The notes beneath the pieces were generated by a model. The model made no database searches. It had not been told where the DNA came from and was given only the letters and a program-made list of their open reading frames with translations. From the NCBI RefSeq assembly GCF_042445055.1, contig NZ_CP170339.1:2728001-2792000 (forward strand): a DNA stretch of 64,000 bases, in the 5' to 3' direction. Source of the stretch: Falsihalocynthiibacter sp042445055 (GTDB taxonomy: Bacteria; Pseudomonadota; Alphaproteobacteria; Rhodobacterales; Rhodobacteraceae). A program made the translations under genes and the position numbers. Shown here piece after piece: positions 17,994 through 26,858 of this stretch (positions within the stretch are counted from its first letter, which is position 1; each line of letters begins with the position of its first letter).

Positions 17994-19745
17994 ATGAGCG
18001 ATTTTCTCAATGTTTCCAAATCTCTAACTGGTCGTCGCTGGCAAGGACCAACAGGAGACGAAGATCGCGCGGCCCTCGCCCTTGAACAGCAAACAAATCT
18101 CCCGCCCGCGCTATGCCGCGTTCTCGCGAAGCGTGGCGTCCCCGCCGCCGAGGTAGAGAGCTTCCTCGCCCCCGCCCTGCGTGATCTACTTCCTGATCCA
18201 CAGAGTCTGCTTGATATGGGCAAAGCCGCGGCGCGGTTCCTTCACGCAATCAAATCGAACGAACGCATCGCGATATTTGCTGATTATGACGTGGATGGAG
18301 CCACATCTGCTGCGCTGATAATCGACTGGCTTCGTCAAATGGGACGCGAGGCAACGCTCTATATTCCCGACCGAATTGACGAAGGCTATGGCCCGAACGT
18401 CGAGGCAATGTCCGCCCTTGCGGAAAATCACGATCTGATCATCTGTGTCGATTGCGGAACCCTATCACACGAGCCGATTGCGGCGGCCAAGGATACCGAC
18501 GTGGTTGTTCTGGACCATCACCTTGGCGGCGAAACCCTCCCTGATGCGCACGCCGTTGTGAATCCAAACCGACAAGACGAAAGCGGCGACCTTGCGCATC
18601 TATGTGCCGCGACCGTCGTGTTCTTGATGCTTGTCGAGGCCAACCGCCAACTCCGCGAAGCAGGCACCAAAGGCCCCGATTTGCTGGCGATGCTAGACCT
18701 CGTGGCGTTGGGAACCGTCGCCGATGTCGCCCCACTGATTGGTGTAAACCGCGCCTTGGTTCGACAGGGTCTCAAGGTAATGGCCAAGCGCGCCCGAACC
18801 GGACTTGTCGCGCTGGCAGATATCGCCCGAATGGATTCCGCCCCCAATAGCTATCATCTGGGCTTTCTACTTGGGCCACGCATCAACGCTGGGGGGCGCA
18901 TTGGCAAAGCAGACCTCGGCGCGCGGCTCCTTTCAACTACGGATAGTTCCGAAGCTGCTGCTCTCGCCGAGCGACTGGATCAGCTTAACTCAGAGCGGCG
19001 CGAGATCGAGGAAAGCGTCCGTGCACAAGCAATGGAACAAGCCGAGGAACGCGGGCTTGATGCACCGCTTGTTTGGGCCGCTGGTCAGGGGTGGCACGCG
19101 GGCGTCGTTGGAATTGTTGCAAGCCGACTAAAGGAAAAAACCAACCGCCCCGCAGTCGTAATCGGCCTCGATAATGGTGAGGGCAAAGGCTCGGGTCGCT
19201 CGATTTCGGGCGTGGACTTGGGCGCATCAATCCACAAGCTCGCGACCGAAGGGCTTTTGATCAAGGGCGGCGGGCACAAGATGGCCGCGGGCCTCTCGGT
19301 CAGTGAAGAAAAGCTTGATGCGGCAATGGCGCGCCTCTCGGAACTTTTGGAGAAACAAGGCGCAGGTTCCGCAGGCCCCGCCGATCTACGCTTGGACGGA
19401 ATGTTGATGCCAGGTGCCGTCACTGTCGAACTCATTGAGCAAATCGAAGCTGCAGGCCCCTTCGGCGCATCCGCCCCCGCGCCTCGATTCGCTTTTCCGG
19501 ACCAGCAGATATTTTTTGTTAAACGAGTCGGTGAAAGTCATCTGAAAGTGACGTTCGGCGACGGTCTCGGCCAGAGAATCGAAGCTATCTGTTTTGGAGC
19601 CTTCGACTCAGAGCTAGGCCCCACGCTGGAGAATCACGGAGGGGCGCGTTTTCACCTCGCAGGACGACTCGAAATCAACACTTGGGGTGGTCGTCAAAAA
19701 CCGCAAATGCGTCTAGAGGATGCCTGCCGCGCCTCAGACGCCTGA
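17994..19745 (+). CDS. recJ: Single-stranded-DNA-specific exonuclease RecJ
   Basis: 5'-3' ssDNA exonuclease for recombination and mismatch repair. 583 residues with the DHH phosphoesterase core: ADYDVDGATSAALIIDWL near 96, the CVDCG motif near 151, DHH near 173 (VVLDHHLGGETLPDAHAVVNPN) and later GTVADVAPLIGVNRALV near 241. The DHHA1 domain contains GGGHKMAAGLSV near 424. The OB-fold C terminus is present. Length matches the family. Confidence 0.96.
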   Translation: MSDFLNVSKSLTGRRWQGPTGDEDRAALALEQQTNLPPALCRVLAKRGVPAAEVESFLAPALRDLLPDPQSLLDMGKAAARFLHAIKSNERIAIFADYDVDGATSAALIIDWLRQMGREATLYIPDRIDEGYGPNVEAMSALAENHDLIICVDCGTLSHEPIAAAKDTDVVVLDHHLGGETLPDAHAVVNPNRQDESGDLAHLCAATVVFLMLVEANRQLREAGTKGPDLLAMLDLVALGTVADVAPLIGVNRALVRQGLKVMAKRARTGLVALADIARMDSAPNSYHLGFLLGPRINAGGRIGKADLGARLLSTTDSSEAAALAERLDQLNSERREIEESVRAQAMEQAEERGLDAPLVWAAGQGWHAGVVGIVASRLKEKTNRPAVVIGLDNGEGKGSGRSISGVDLGASIHKLATEGLLIKGGGHKMAAGLSVSEEKLDAAMARLSELLEKQGAGSAGPADLRLDGMLMPGAVTVELIEQIEAAGPFGASAPAPRFAFPDQQIFFVKRVGESHLKVTFGDGLGQRIEAICFGAFDSELGPTLENHGGARFHLAGRLEINTWGGRQKPQMRLEDACRASDA

Positions 19746-19860
19746 AAAACAAGAGGAGTTTTATACGGAAAGAATGTTTTCGATTTTTTTTCACATTTCT
19801 TGCAAAAAGCCTCTTGCACAGCGCTCACCCTTTCCGTAAATACCGCCTCACACAAGGTTT

Positions 19861-19935
19861 GGTCCATTCGTCTATCGGTTAGGACGCCAGGTTTTCAACC
19901 TGGAAAGAGGGGTTCGATTCCCCTATGGACTGCCA
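19861..19935 (+). tRNA. tRNA-Glu (anticodon TTC)
   Basis: 75 bases with a full cloverleaf: acceptor GGTCCAT pairing with ATGGACT, anticodon stem CCAGG/CCTGG around loop TTTTCAA (anticodon TTC), T arm GGGGTTCGATTCCCC and an encoded CCA end. Confidence 0.96.
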
Positions 19936-20508
19936 CTTGTGTTTCCCCCTTTGATTTCATTGAGTTTTTTAGCGATATTCCCGCACCCATTGCTAGGTAA
20001 GGGATTACGCACCCCTAGTTTGTTCCGCTGGATCCCCCATACAGCTTACTTCATTGGACTTCCGGCACCGAAGTATCCTGATCCTCACCCTTTGACGCGG
20101 TCCGTCCCTATAGTTAGGAAACGGAGGACCATAGATCGCCATCATTCAGTTGGACCAGATGCCAAGCATGCACCAACTTTCAGTTTGAACTACTCAAGGG
20201 GTCCACTCAGTTTCATAACCGCTTTTTTCTATTCCAGTAGTCTTCGAAATACTGGACCAGTACACGCTTTGGGATAGCTATCTCCTCAAGATTCTTTCGA
20301 ACCAAATCGCCCTACAATGCATAGCTGAGAGATTGTCTGCTCCAGCCTGTTTAGTGCGTGAGGTCGATGCGTAAGAAGTTGCCCCATGTTGACTTCCTTT
20401 AGCGCTCGGCAATCGACCGCTTTTGATCGATAAGTCGACAAATTATTGCTGTGCGTGAGAAACGTGTTAACTTCTTTCCAATGATATCAATAGGTCGCGG
20501 ATGATCAC
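19936..20508. other. Intergenic region between tRNA-Glu and an AraC-type gene
   Basis: 573 bases without a supported gene. The middle holds a short IS3-end derivative (listed separately). The rest shows no coding signal I can defend; the last 60 bases should contain the promoter of the AraC gene. Confidence 0.55.
20088..20213 (+). mobile_element. Internally deleted IS3-family remnant (both ends, no transposase)
   Basis: GGTCCGTCCCTATAGTTAGG at about 20090 matches the left end of the IS3-family copy at 50095-51297 (GTGGTCCGCCCCTATAGTTA). About 95 bases later, AGTTTGAACTACTCAAGGGG resembles that element's other end. Together this is a MITE-sized derivative of about 125 bases. The comparison was by eye, so exact ends are uncertain. 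Confidence 0.5.
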
Positions 20509-21528
20509 ATGGTGAAAACTCTACCCACAATTAGAGCAGCCAATCTTCTGCCAATTGTTCGTTGGATGGACGCAAACGGTCGACCGACACATCGAAGCCT
20601 TGATAATGTCGGATTGGGCTGTTGGTTCAATTTGGCTCCCGAAGACCCTATTCCTTTGATTAATGCGATTTCATTCTTGAGAAATGCTTCGGACCAAGAG
20701 GGGCCTGACTTACCATGCCGAGTGGTCTCGTCGGCCAGCGTAGGAGAGCTCGCATATATTGGCCGGATAGCGCTTGGAACGCAATCTCCTCGCGAATCCT
20801 TGACGCGCGTGGCGAGATTTTTACCCATGCACTCCTCGCACGAAGATATTGTGATTTCTGATATCGGCCCTGATTTGATTGTACGAGAATCCTGGCGGTT
20901 AAAGATTGACGAGCGGAGCCTGCACGCAATTCACGTAATGTTGGCCTCGATGGTCAATCAGATTTGCTCCTTTGCAACCATGACCAATCCCTCTGTTAAT
21001 AAGTTAGAAATCATCCCGCATCCGGAACATGGCGTTGAACATCTTAGACCTTGGTTCGGGAATGGAGTGGTAGAATCCAAAGGGCCTGTGTTTTCAGCAA
21101 CAATCAGCAGCGATATTGCTGATCGAAAGTTTCGCATAATTTCGAAAGATCGGCTGCCAATGCTCTCCAAGAAAAATATTGCACCATTGGCAGAAGATAA
21201 GACGTTAGCCGGATCAATACGCCCAGTTCTCGAGAGCTTGCTGCATGGAGGTGAACCCACAATAGTTAGTATTTCAGAGGCGATGAATATGAGCGTTCGC
21301 ACCCTACAGCGTCAATTGGCGAAAGAAGGGACAAATTTTTCGTCGGAATTAGAGATTGTTCGGTGTCGGTTAGCGAAGAAAATGCTGTTAGAAGACGACA
21401 CATCTATAGACAGAGTTTGTGAGCGGCTGGGGTACTCAAGCTCTCCTGCTTTATCTCGAGCGGTACGGCGAATGACAGGGCGACCTCCGAGCGAACTGGC
21501 AAAATTTAAGCGATCATCCGTCTCTTGA
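20509..21528 (+). CDS. AraC family transcriptional regulator
   Basis: 339 residues. The C-terminal AraC domain has two helix-turn-helices: PTIVSISEAMNMSVRTLQRQL (about 245-265) and SIDRVCERLGYSSSPALSRAVRRMTGRPPSE (about 304-334), the expected pattern. The N-terminal 200 residues resemble the arabinose-binding-like (OruR/ArgR-type) sensor domain, a member family that often senses amino acids or fatty acids. The ribosome site is weak. It lies just upstream of the periplasmic protein and porin genes on the same strand, so it is their likely regulator by position. Confidence 0.9.
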   Translation: MVKTLPTIRAANLLPIVRWMDANGRPTHRSLDNVGLGCWFNLAPEDPIPLINAISFLRNASDQEGPDLPCRVVSSASVGELAYIGRIALGTQSPRESLTRVARFLPMHSSHEDIVISDIGPDLIVRESWRLKIDERSLHAIHVMLASMVNQICSFATMTNPSVNKLEIIPHPEHGVEHLRPWFGNGVVESKGPVFSATISSDIADRKFRIISKDRLPMLSKKNIAPLAEDKTLAGSIRPVLESLLHGGEPTIVSISEAMNMSVRTLQRQLAKEGTNFSSELEIVRCRLAKKMLLEDDTSIDRVCERLGYSSSPALSRAVRRMTGRPPSELAKFKRSSVS

Positions 21529-21755
21529 GGTCACTAATAGCCAATGCCTTCTATAGGATTAAAAAAATGGCGCGTAAGGTTAACGAATGTTCCCGTGAGC
21601 GTGCTACCGTTTCCCCAATGATTAGATAAGCTGGCGTTTTTTCATTTTGGATGAATTTGGAGCGCCTAAGTTGGCTATTTAAGAATTGCGGCGAAAATTG
21701 AAATGCCTGTTCCTACCTGGAATCGCACGCAATTATGAACCTGGGAGATTTCGGG

Positions 21756-22472
21756 ATGACGAGGACAAATCAAAGCAAACTTGGAACAACATTCCTGTTC
21801 GGAACTTTGTTAGCGGCATCCATTCCCATCGGTCTCGCTTGTCCGGCAGCAGCCGATGAAACGGTGCAACCAATCACACTCACAGAAACGCGCGGCATGA
21901 AATTTTGCGAGTTCTTGTTGATTTTCGAGGACGAAGTGAAAATCTATAATACGTCTGCATCAAATGGCTGTCCCTCCGAGCTATGGGATGCTTTGGATGT
22001 TGAGGCGATTGCGAAAAATCACAGTGCAGTGAAAGCACAACTGAACGGCCCCAAATATTGGGCAATGGATCAACAGACAGTTAATTTTGGAGAAACCAAG
22101 ACATTCGGAGGAATAGAGGCACGCTATGCAGCAACTCTTCCTATCGAGGCTCTTGGTGCTGGCGAGGGATCAGAACCCTATAGCCCGTATGAAAGCGCAA
22201 AGAACCAAACAATGATCTTTCAAGCAGGGAATCCTGTTTATGAACTGGTCGATGCGGATGGAAACTCATATGTCTTAAACGCTTATGGCGGCAACGTGCG
22301 CGAAGGCGACCCAAACAATCTTGCGGATCAGTTAACACCAGCGGAAGGTTGGAGCTTTCGCGTATCCATTCCTGAAAGCGATATGACAATCTCTGGTAGC
22401 TCGGACACACCTGTACAAATGGTCGGGGATGACATGCATCAATACTACACGCTCTTTAATCCTGCTGAGTAA
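21756..22472 (+). CDS. Exported protein of unknown function
   Basis: About 238 residues from the ATG at 21756 (GGGAG eight bases upstream); an ATG at 21735 is possible. A signal peptide (TFLFGTLLAASIPIGLACPAAA, cleavage near AAADE) sends it to the periplasm. The mature part has two Cys (KFCEFLL and NGCPSE) and a beta-rich look, with GNPVYELVDADGNSYVLNAYGG in the centre. Not recognised. The stop overlaps the frame of the porin gene (next ATG 24 bases later), so the two proteins are probably co-translated and work together, for example as a periplasmic partner of the porin. Confidence 0.75.
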   Translation: MTRTNQSKLGTTFLFGTLLAASIPIGLACPAAADETVQPITLTETRGMKFCEFLLIFEDEVKIYNTSASNGCPSELWDALDVEAIAKNHSAVKAQLNGPKYWAMDQQTVNFGETKTFGGIEARYAATLPIEALGAGEGSEPYSPYESAKNQTMIFQAGNPVYELVDADGNSYVLNAYGGNVREGDPNNLADQLTPAEGWSFRVSIPESDMTISGSSDTPVQMVGDDMHQYYTLFNPAE

Positions 22473-22495
22473 TGAGCCAAATAAAGGGGGGCGAG

Positions 22496-23773
22496 ATGAG
22501 AAGGTTCCTAATATCTTGTCTGTCGGGAGTAGGCCTCTCTTGTCTGATTGGCGCCGCTTCCTTTTCTCAGGGATCACCTGAAACCAACACGCTGTCAGGC
22601 TATTCGCAGACTTCCAGTCTCGAAACGGGTGACTCAGTTACCGAGGATCTTTCAATTGATGATGAGCGCGTTGATGGGGTCCTCAGTTTTCCAAGAGCCG
22701 AGAAGTTCTTTTCGCCATGGTTTGATTGGAAGAAGCGCCTTAATGATAAGACAGGATTAAAGCTGCAATTTAGCCTTCAATCGTCCCACCAAGAAGTTAA
22801 CAGAAGCCTTGGAGAAACTAACGCCGCAGGGGGACGGTTTCAGCTTCAAGGCTCATGGGTATTGGTCGGGCGCGGCACAAAAAATGAAGGCCAACTAACC
22901 TTTAGACTTGAGAACCGAACGACCCTTGGTACTCCAATTCCGCCAACAAGTCTTGCCTACCAATACGGCGGGGTAAAACCATCCGGTGGTTTTAGCGACT
23001 TTGGTACCGCGCTCACAGAATTCGCGTGGCGGCAATCTTTGTTCGACGGAAAGTTTCGTTTCGTCGGCGGCAAAATTAGTGCCCTATCCTGGTATAACGG
23101 CCATGCGCTTTCTTCCAGCCTCCGCGGATTTCAAAACCTCGCCCTTCAAAGCAGCTTGACCAAGCCGTCCCCTGGACGCGGTTTTGGTGCAGGGGTAGCT
23201 TACGAGATAACGCCACACTTTGGCGTAGTTGCCGGCATTCACGATGCAAACGCGAAGACCGCAGATAATCCGTTTGATACAATTGGGAAGCGTGAATTCT
23301 ATCACTCCATTGAATTCCGCTATTGGCCGACGACACCAGATCGTCGTCGATGGGATGTCGTGCGCCTTCAGTTCTGGCACCAAGATAAGCTCAAAGAAAA
23401 AGGCATTCCTGCCTCACAGGGCGTAACCTTTTTGGCCAGCAGGCTGTTCGATGACAAGTGGTTTCCATTTGTTATTGCTGGGTATTCCGATGGCAATGCT
23501 TCACTAATGAAATCAGATATGACCGTTGGTTTGGGAATTAGCTTGAATACCAAACATCGCGTATCAAATGACGCCTTAGCGTTTGCGGTAAACTGGGGAC
23601 AACCCTCTAACAAATTGTTGCGTGACCAAATAACAAGTGAGGTTTTCTATAGGTTCACATTGGCCCAAAACGTGGTGATCACGCCGTCTATTCAATGGGT
23701 TAAGAACCCAGCCGCATCAACAGCTTTTGACGATGTAATCACAGCTGGACTACGGCTACGCTTAACATTCTGA
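22496..23773 (+). CDS. OprB-like carbohydrate-selective porin
   Basis: Outer-membrane beta-barrel of about 425 residues. I chose the ATG at 22496 because AAAGGGGGG precedes it; an upstream in-frame ATG at 22472 lies inside the previous gene. Signal peptide FLISCLSGVGLSCLIGAASF. The body alternates strands with Gly/aromatic turns, including FFSPWFDWKKRL near 63, LTFRLENRTTLGTPIPP near 136, a GAGVAYEITPHFGVVAGIHDA strand pair near 234 and the C-terminal Phe (LRLTF) typical of outer-membrane proteins. Family members take up sugars passively. It follows the exported protein directly. Confidence 0.8.
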   Translation: MRRFLISCLSGVGLSCLIGAASFSQGSPETNTLSGYSQTSSLETGDSVTEDLSIDDERVDGVLSFPRAEKFFSPWFDWKKRLNDKTGLKLQFSLQSSHQEVNRSLGETNAAGGRFQLQGSWVLVGRGTKNEGQLTFRLENRTTLGTPIPPTSLAYQYGGVKPSGGFSDFGTALTEFAWRQSLFDGKFRFVGGKISALSWYNGHALSSSLRGFQNLALQSSLTKPSPGRGFGAGVAYEITPHFGVVAGIHDANAKTADNPFDTIGKREFYHSIEFRYWPTTPDRRRWDVVRLQFWHQDKLKEKGIPASQGVTFLASRLFDDKWFPFVIAGYSDGNASLMKSDMTVGLGISLNTKHRVSNDALAFAVNWGQPSNKLLRDQITSEVFYRFTLAQNVVITPSIQWVKNPAASTAFDDVITAGLRLRLTF

Positions 23774-24005
23774 TTGCTCATCGGAGAGCTGGAAAACATC
23801 CTAAAGCTAACTTGTTATGCCGTGCGTGAGTGTAATTCATGTACACAGTTCACTCTGGAGACCATCGCGCCGATGGACCAAATGCCAATCAGTCGCTAAC
23901 GTTTCATCTGGAGATGCACAAGTGGGGCTGGTTAGCAGTATTTGTCCGCCATCTATTCCAAAATCTCTGACGACGAATAGAAACATCAAACTGAATTCAG
24001 AAGTT

Positions 24006-24530
24006 ATGGCTATCAAATTAATCGGGTCTCGATACAGGGCAGACGGCGTAAACTGGAAGAAGGGAGTGTTTCTTGCCTCGATGGTTGGAGTTGTGTCATT
24101 TGCTTTGTCGGGCTGTCGATATCTTTGTTACAAGAGCGATGATGAATTCATTGAAAATGCTTTGGAGCATCTTGTGAAGTTCCACAACTCTGAGGGCAAT
24201 ATGAGGTTTTATGGTACCTATCTGTATAATTCTAAAGCCACTGACTATTCGCCATTCGAAGGAGATTACTTAGCCGCCTCTTCGGTGGAAGAATTTCTTG
24301 AGGTAAATGAAGGTTGCTGTAGCTTCTCATATCGCGGAGGAGAAGGATGGGTGCCTAAATTTAGCGCGCGTCTTGCGACCGATTTTGAAGGCTTTGTTAC
24401 CATTAAATATCAGTTGCGCAAAAATTCTGGGGCAGAGATTGTTGGACCCATCATTTCGGCTGAGGTCGCAATGAATTCCTGCGCGGAAATAATACCTTAC
24501 AATGAGATCAGACCAGGAAGGTTCGATTAA
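24006..24530 (+). CDS. Putative lipoprotein, unknown function
   Basis: A frame is open from 23817, but the first 63 residues look non-coding. From the ATG at 24006 the protein has 174 residues with a signal anchor (VFLASMVGVVSFALSGC) and lipobox LSGC. The mature part has a Cys pair (NEGCCSF) and two more Cys, is acidic, and has YDA-like aromatic strands. Not recognised. It stands alone downstream of the porin gene, with 232 bases between. Confidence 0.55.
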   Translation: MAIKLIGSRYRADGVNWKKGVFLASMVGVVSFALSGCRYLCYKSDDEFIENALEHLVKFHNSEGNMRFYGTYLYNSKATDYSPFEGDYLAASSVEEFLEVNEGCCSFSYRGGEGWVPKFSARLATDFEGFVTIKYQLRKNSGAEIVGPIISAEVAMNSCAEIIPYNEIRPGRFD

Positions 24531-24840
24531 CTATTAATTTAAACGAAGTCCTGAATGCCATTCCCATCTGCACATGAAACTATTTCAGTGGATATTCAAC
24601 ACCTCCTGAGAGCTGCGCTGATCCTTCTTTATTCGATCTGATAGTTCGGGCTAACCTTGTTCCTCCCGCTTTTAGCTGGACCGCCTCTAAAGTTAGCAAA
24701 CAGAGGGACAGATACTGGAGCGCGATGACTCGATGGCTCGACTGCAGCAAGGACGTTTGCGCGTGAATGACGGTACGAGAACAAGAGTACGCGACAATGA
24801 TCTCAAGGCGACCATCTTCTGGCCGTTTTGAGATCTTTCC
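24531..24840. other. Intergenic region with a decayed IS3-end match
   Basis: About 310 bases between convergent genes. Near 24675 the stretch CTGGACCGCCTCTAAAGTTA resembles the IS3-family end seen at 51297 (GTGGTCCGCCCCTATAGTTA) with several mismatches. I see nothing else in it. Confidence 0.35.
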
Positions 24841-25686
24841 CTAACGTCCATGGCTGCGCGAATAAGCATTGAACGCGGGGCTTTTCCAATCGCCCAATGC
24901 CCCGTCCTCGGGAGAATAAACTTCGACCACCAAGGGGAAGCAGGCGGCTGTGTCGCTGGAGTGCTCTGAGGAGCAATCACCACCGGGACAGGCAGACAAA
25001 GCGCCTAATAGATCAATCTCTGCGAAAAACTCGATGTAATCTCCCGGCCTCACCGGGCTTGCCTTCATGAAATATTGGCCAGTATCGCGAGTGAAGCCTG
25101 TGCACATAAACACGTTCAGCACATCGTGCACATGTTCCTCGGCCCCTGATAGAGGCAAGCCGCAGTGATCGGCCAACGCGCGCGTCAGGTTAGAATGACA
25201 GCAATGATGATAGTCATGGCCCGACAGCAGGCGTCCGGTATAGGGATCGCATCGTGTACCAATCACATCGTGCACTGATCCGCCAAACGCGTCGATCCCA
25301 TACCAATCCAATGTGTCATCAGTCACAGTTGCCATCGGCCGCAGATACGGGAAACTCGACCACATTCTCTCACCCGTCGTAATATGCGTCCCATGCAAAG
25401 CACGGGTTTTCCCTGAATAAAATCTTTCCCTTAGATCGTTTGCATTCCACAAATTCAAATCTCCAACCTGCGGTCCTCCCTCACAGATAATTCGGAAAAA
25501 ATGCCCCTCAGGCACGCTAAAAGTGCACGCTTCACGAGGTGGTACAACGATACGCTCCTTTAGATCCATCCCCTCACGCGCATCTCTATATTGCTTCATA
25601 TCCGGAGCTGGCAGGCTTTCCACTGGATAGCAGATAACCGGCTCAACCTCGCGGCGGGCTTGTGCATCAAGGGGCAGATGTCTCAT
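24841..25686 (-). CDS. DUF1989 (urea carboxylase-associated) family protein
   Basis: 281 residues. The DUF1989 core is visible: VPPREACTFSVPEGHFFRIIC (about 48-68), GDLNLWNANDLRERF (about 75-89), LDWYGIDAFGGSVHDVIGTRCDPY (about 126-149) and a His/Cys cluster HDYHHCCHSNL near 156-166 likely to bind metal, then VLNVFMCTG. These proteins often sit next to urea carboxylase or allophanate hydrolase and are thought to act in urea or guanidine metabolism; here no such partner is in the window. The Cys-rich insert CPGGDCSSEHSSDTAAC (about 239-255) is unusual. Confidence 0.8.
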   Translation of the reverse strand: MRHLPLDAQARREVEPVICYPVESLPAPDMKQYRDAREGMDLKERIVVPPREACTFSVPEGHFFRIICEGGPQVGDLNLWNANDLRERFYSGKTRALHGTHITTGERMWSSFPYLRPMATVTDDTLDWYGIDAFGGSVHDVIGTRCDPYTGRLLSGHDYHHCCHSNLTRALADHCGLPLSGAEEHVHDVLNVFMCTGFTRDTGQYFMKASPVRPGDYIEFFAEIDLLGALSACPGGDCSSEHSSDTAACFPLVVEVYSPEDGALGDWKSPAFNAYSRSHGR

Positions 25687-25954
25687 TTGAGAAAACTTTC
25701 ATTCAATGTGTCGCTATCGTTGTCGCATCTTAAGACATTCGAGTCGTAGGAAAAACATAGTATTCGTTATATCTGCGGTGCCTGATCGCGCTGGCAGGCT
25801 GGCGCGCCTGTGTATATCGTTGCCATACCCAATCTCCTTCATCGCAAACATTGCTTGAGAGAGATCGGAACATAAGCGCGACCAGACCACCAACGGCCAT
25901 CTACACCGCCAACCCACAACTCAAGTATTGCCTATGCGACTGTGCTCTGTTGCT

Positions 25955-26632
25955 TCACGCTGCGCAGGCAAAACCTTTGGGACGAAAGCGCACCATCGCT
26001 TCAGGGCCACGCGGGTCCAGTTCGTATAACGCCGGACGTGAACTTAGATACGTACGCCAATTCCTCTCTGGATATGAACCAATGCGGACACCATGCTTGC
26101 TTTGCATCTTCCGCGCGAGTTCCGCGATACGCATGCCTTCGCCCTTGATGCTATGCTCCTCAATCATGGCTCGAATACTCAAGTCCAAATGCTTAACATT
26201 CGGAGCAGCTTTGGGAACGATTGCCACAGGAGGCTTTGGACCGATCTCGACGAAATCAGTACAACAGGTTCGGAATGCGCTTGGTGCTTTTGCTTCACCT
26301 ATCCCGATGACCGTCGCTCCATGTTCGCGCAATCGAGTGGCAAGGTGCGTGAAGTCCCCGTCAGAACTCGCGATTACGAAAAGGTCAGCATTTCGAGACA
26401 ACAATAGCTCCATCGCGTCCAATGCGAGCAAAATGTCGGCAGCATTCTTGCCGGTTCCCGCGTGCAGCATTCGAAACCCAGCCGCATCATGCCAATCGGA
26501 AGGGCGCTGTGCATCAGTATAGACTCGCACGACTGTCGCATCACCGTGCTTTGCGGCGATGGAACGAATTTTCTCTGCGTATTTTCCGCTAATGTTATCA
26601 CCATCAATAAGCACAGAAACCGTTCGCGCCAT
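25955..26632 (-). CDS. NYN-domain protein with C-terminal LOTUS/OST-HTH-like domain
   Basis: 225 residues from the ATG at 26632 (GGAG six bases upstream); the open frame continues to 26755 without family match. N-terminal NYN (PIN-like) domain with the acidic nuclease pattern VSVLIDGDNISGKYAEKI (D10, D12), ADILLALDAMELL near 72, and VIASSDGDFTHLATRLRE near 88-105. The C-terminal region (about 150-220, SIRAMIEEHSIKGEGM to FRPKG) has the size and spacing of an OST-HTH/LOTUS domain, which binds RNA. Relatives act as ribonucleases or RNA-binding scaffolds. It is divergent from the TPR gene at 26859; the 226-base gap holds the shared promoter region. Confidence 0.85.
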   Translation of the reverse strand: MARTVSVLIDGDNISGKYAEKIRSIAAKHGDATVVRVYTDAQRPSDWHDAAGFRMLHAGTGKNAADILLALDAMELLLSRNADLFVIASSDGDFTHLATRLREHGATVIGIGEAKAPSAFRTCCTDFVEIGPKPPVAIVPKAAPNVKHLDLSIRAMIEEHSIKGEGMRIAELARKMQSKHGVRIGSYPERNWRTYLSSRPALYELDPRGPEAMVRFRPKGFACAA

Positions 26633-26858
26633 CCGAAGCTCCAAGTCAAAGAAATTAAGGGGATACTGAAATGGAAATACGTCGAAAATTTGACAGCAAC
26701 TGAAGGACAATGAGCAAAGGTGCGCGCCCTTCAGATATGGTCTATGCAGCAGCACATCTTCTCATTTCGAGCGAAGTGCAACTCCGGCCTCTACACGCGG
26801 GAGACTACCAAAACCTAGCGGATCGCATTAGTATGGCTGGCGAACAAGGAGACGCGAT

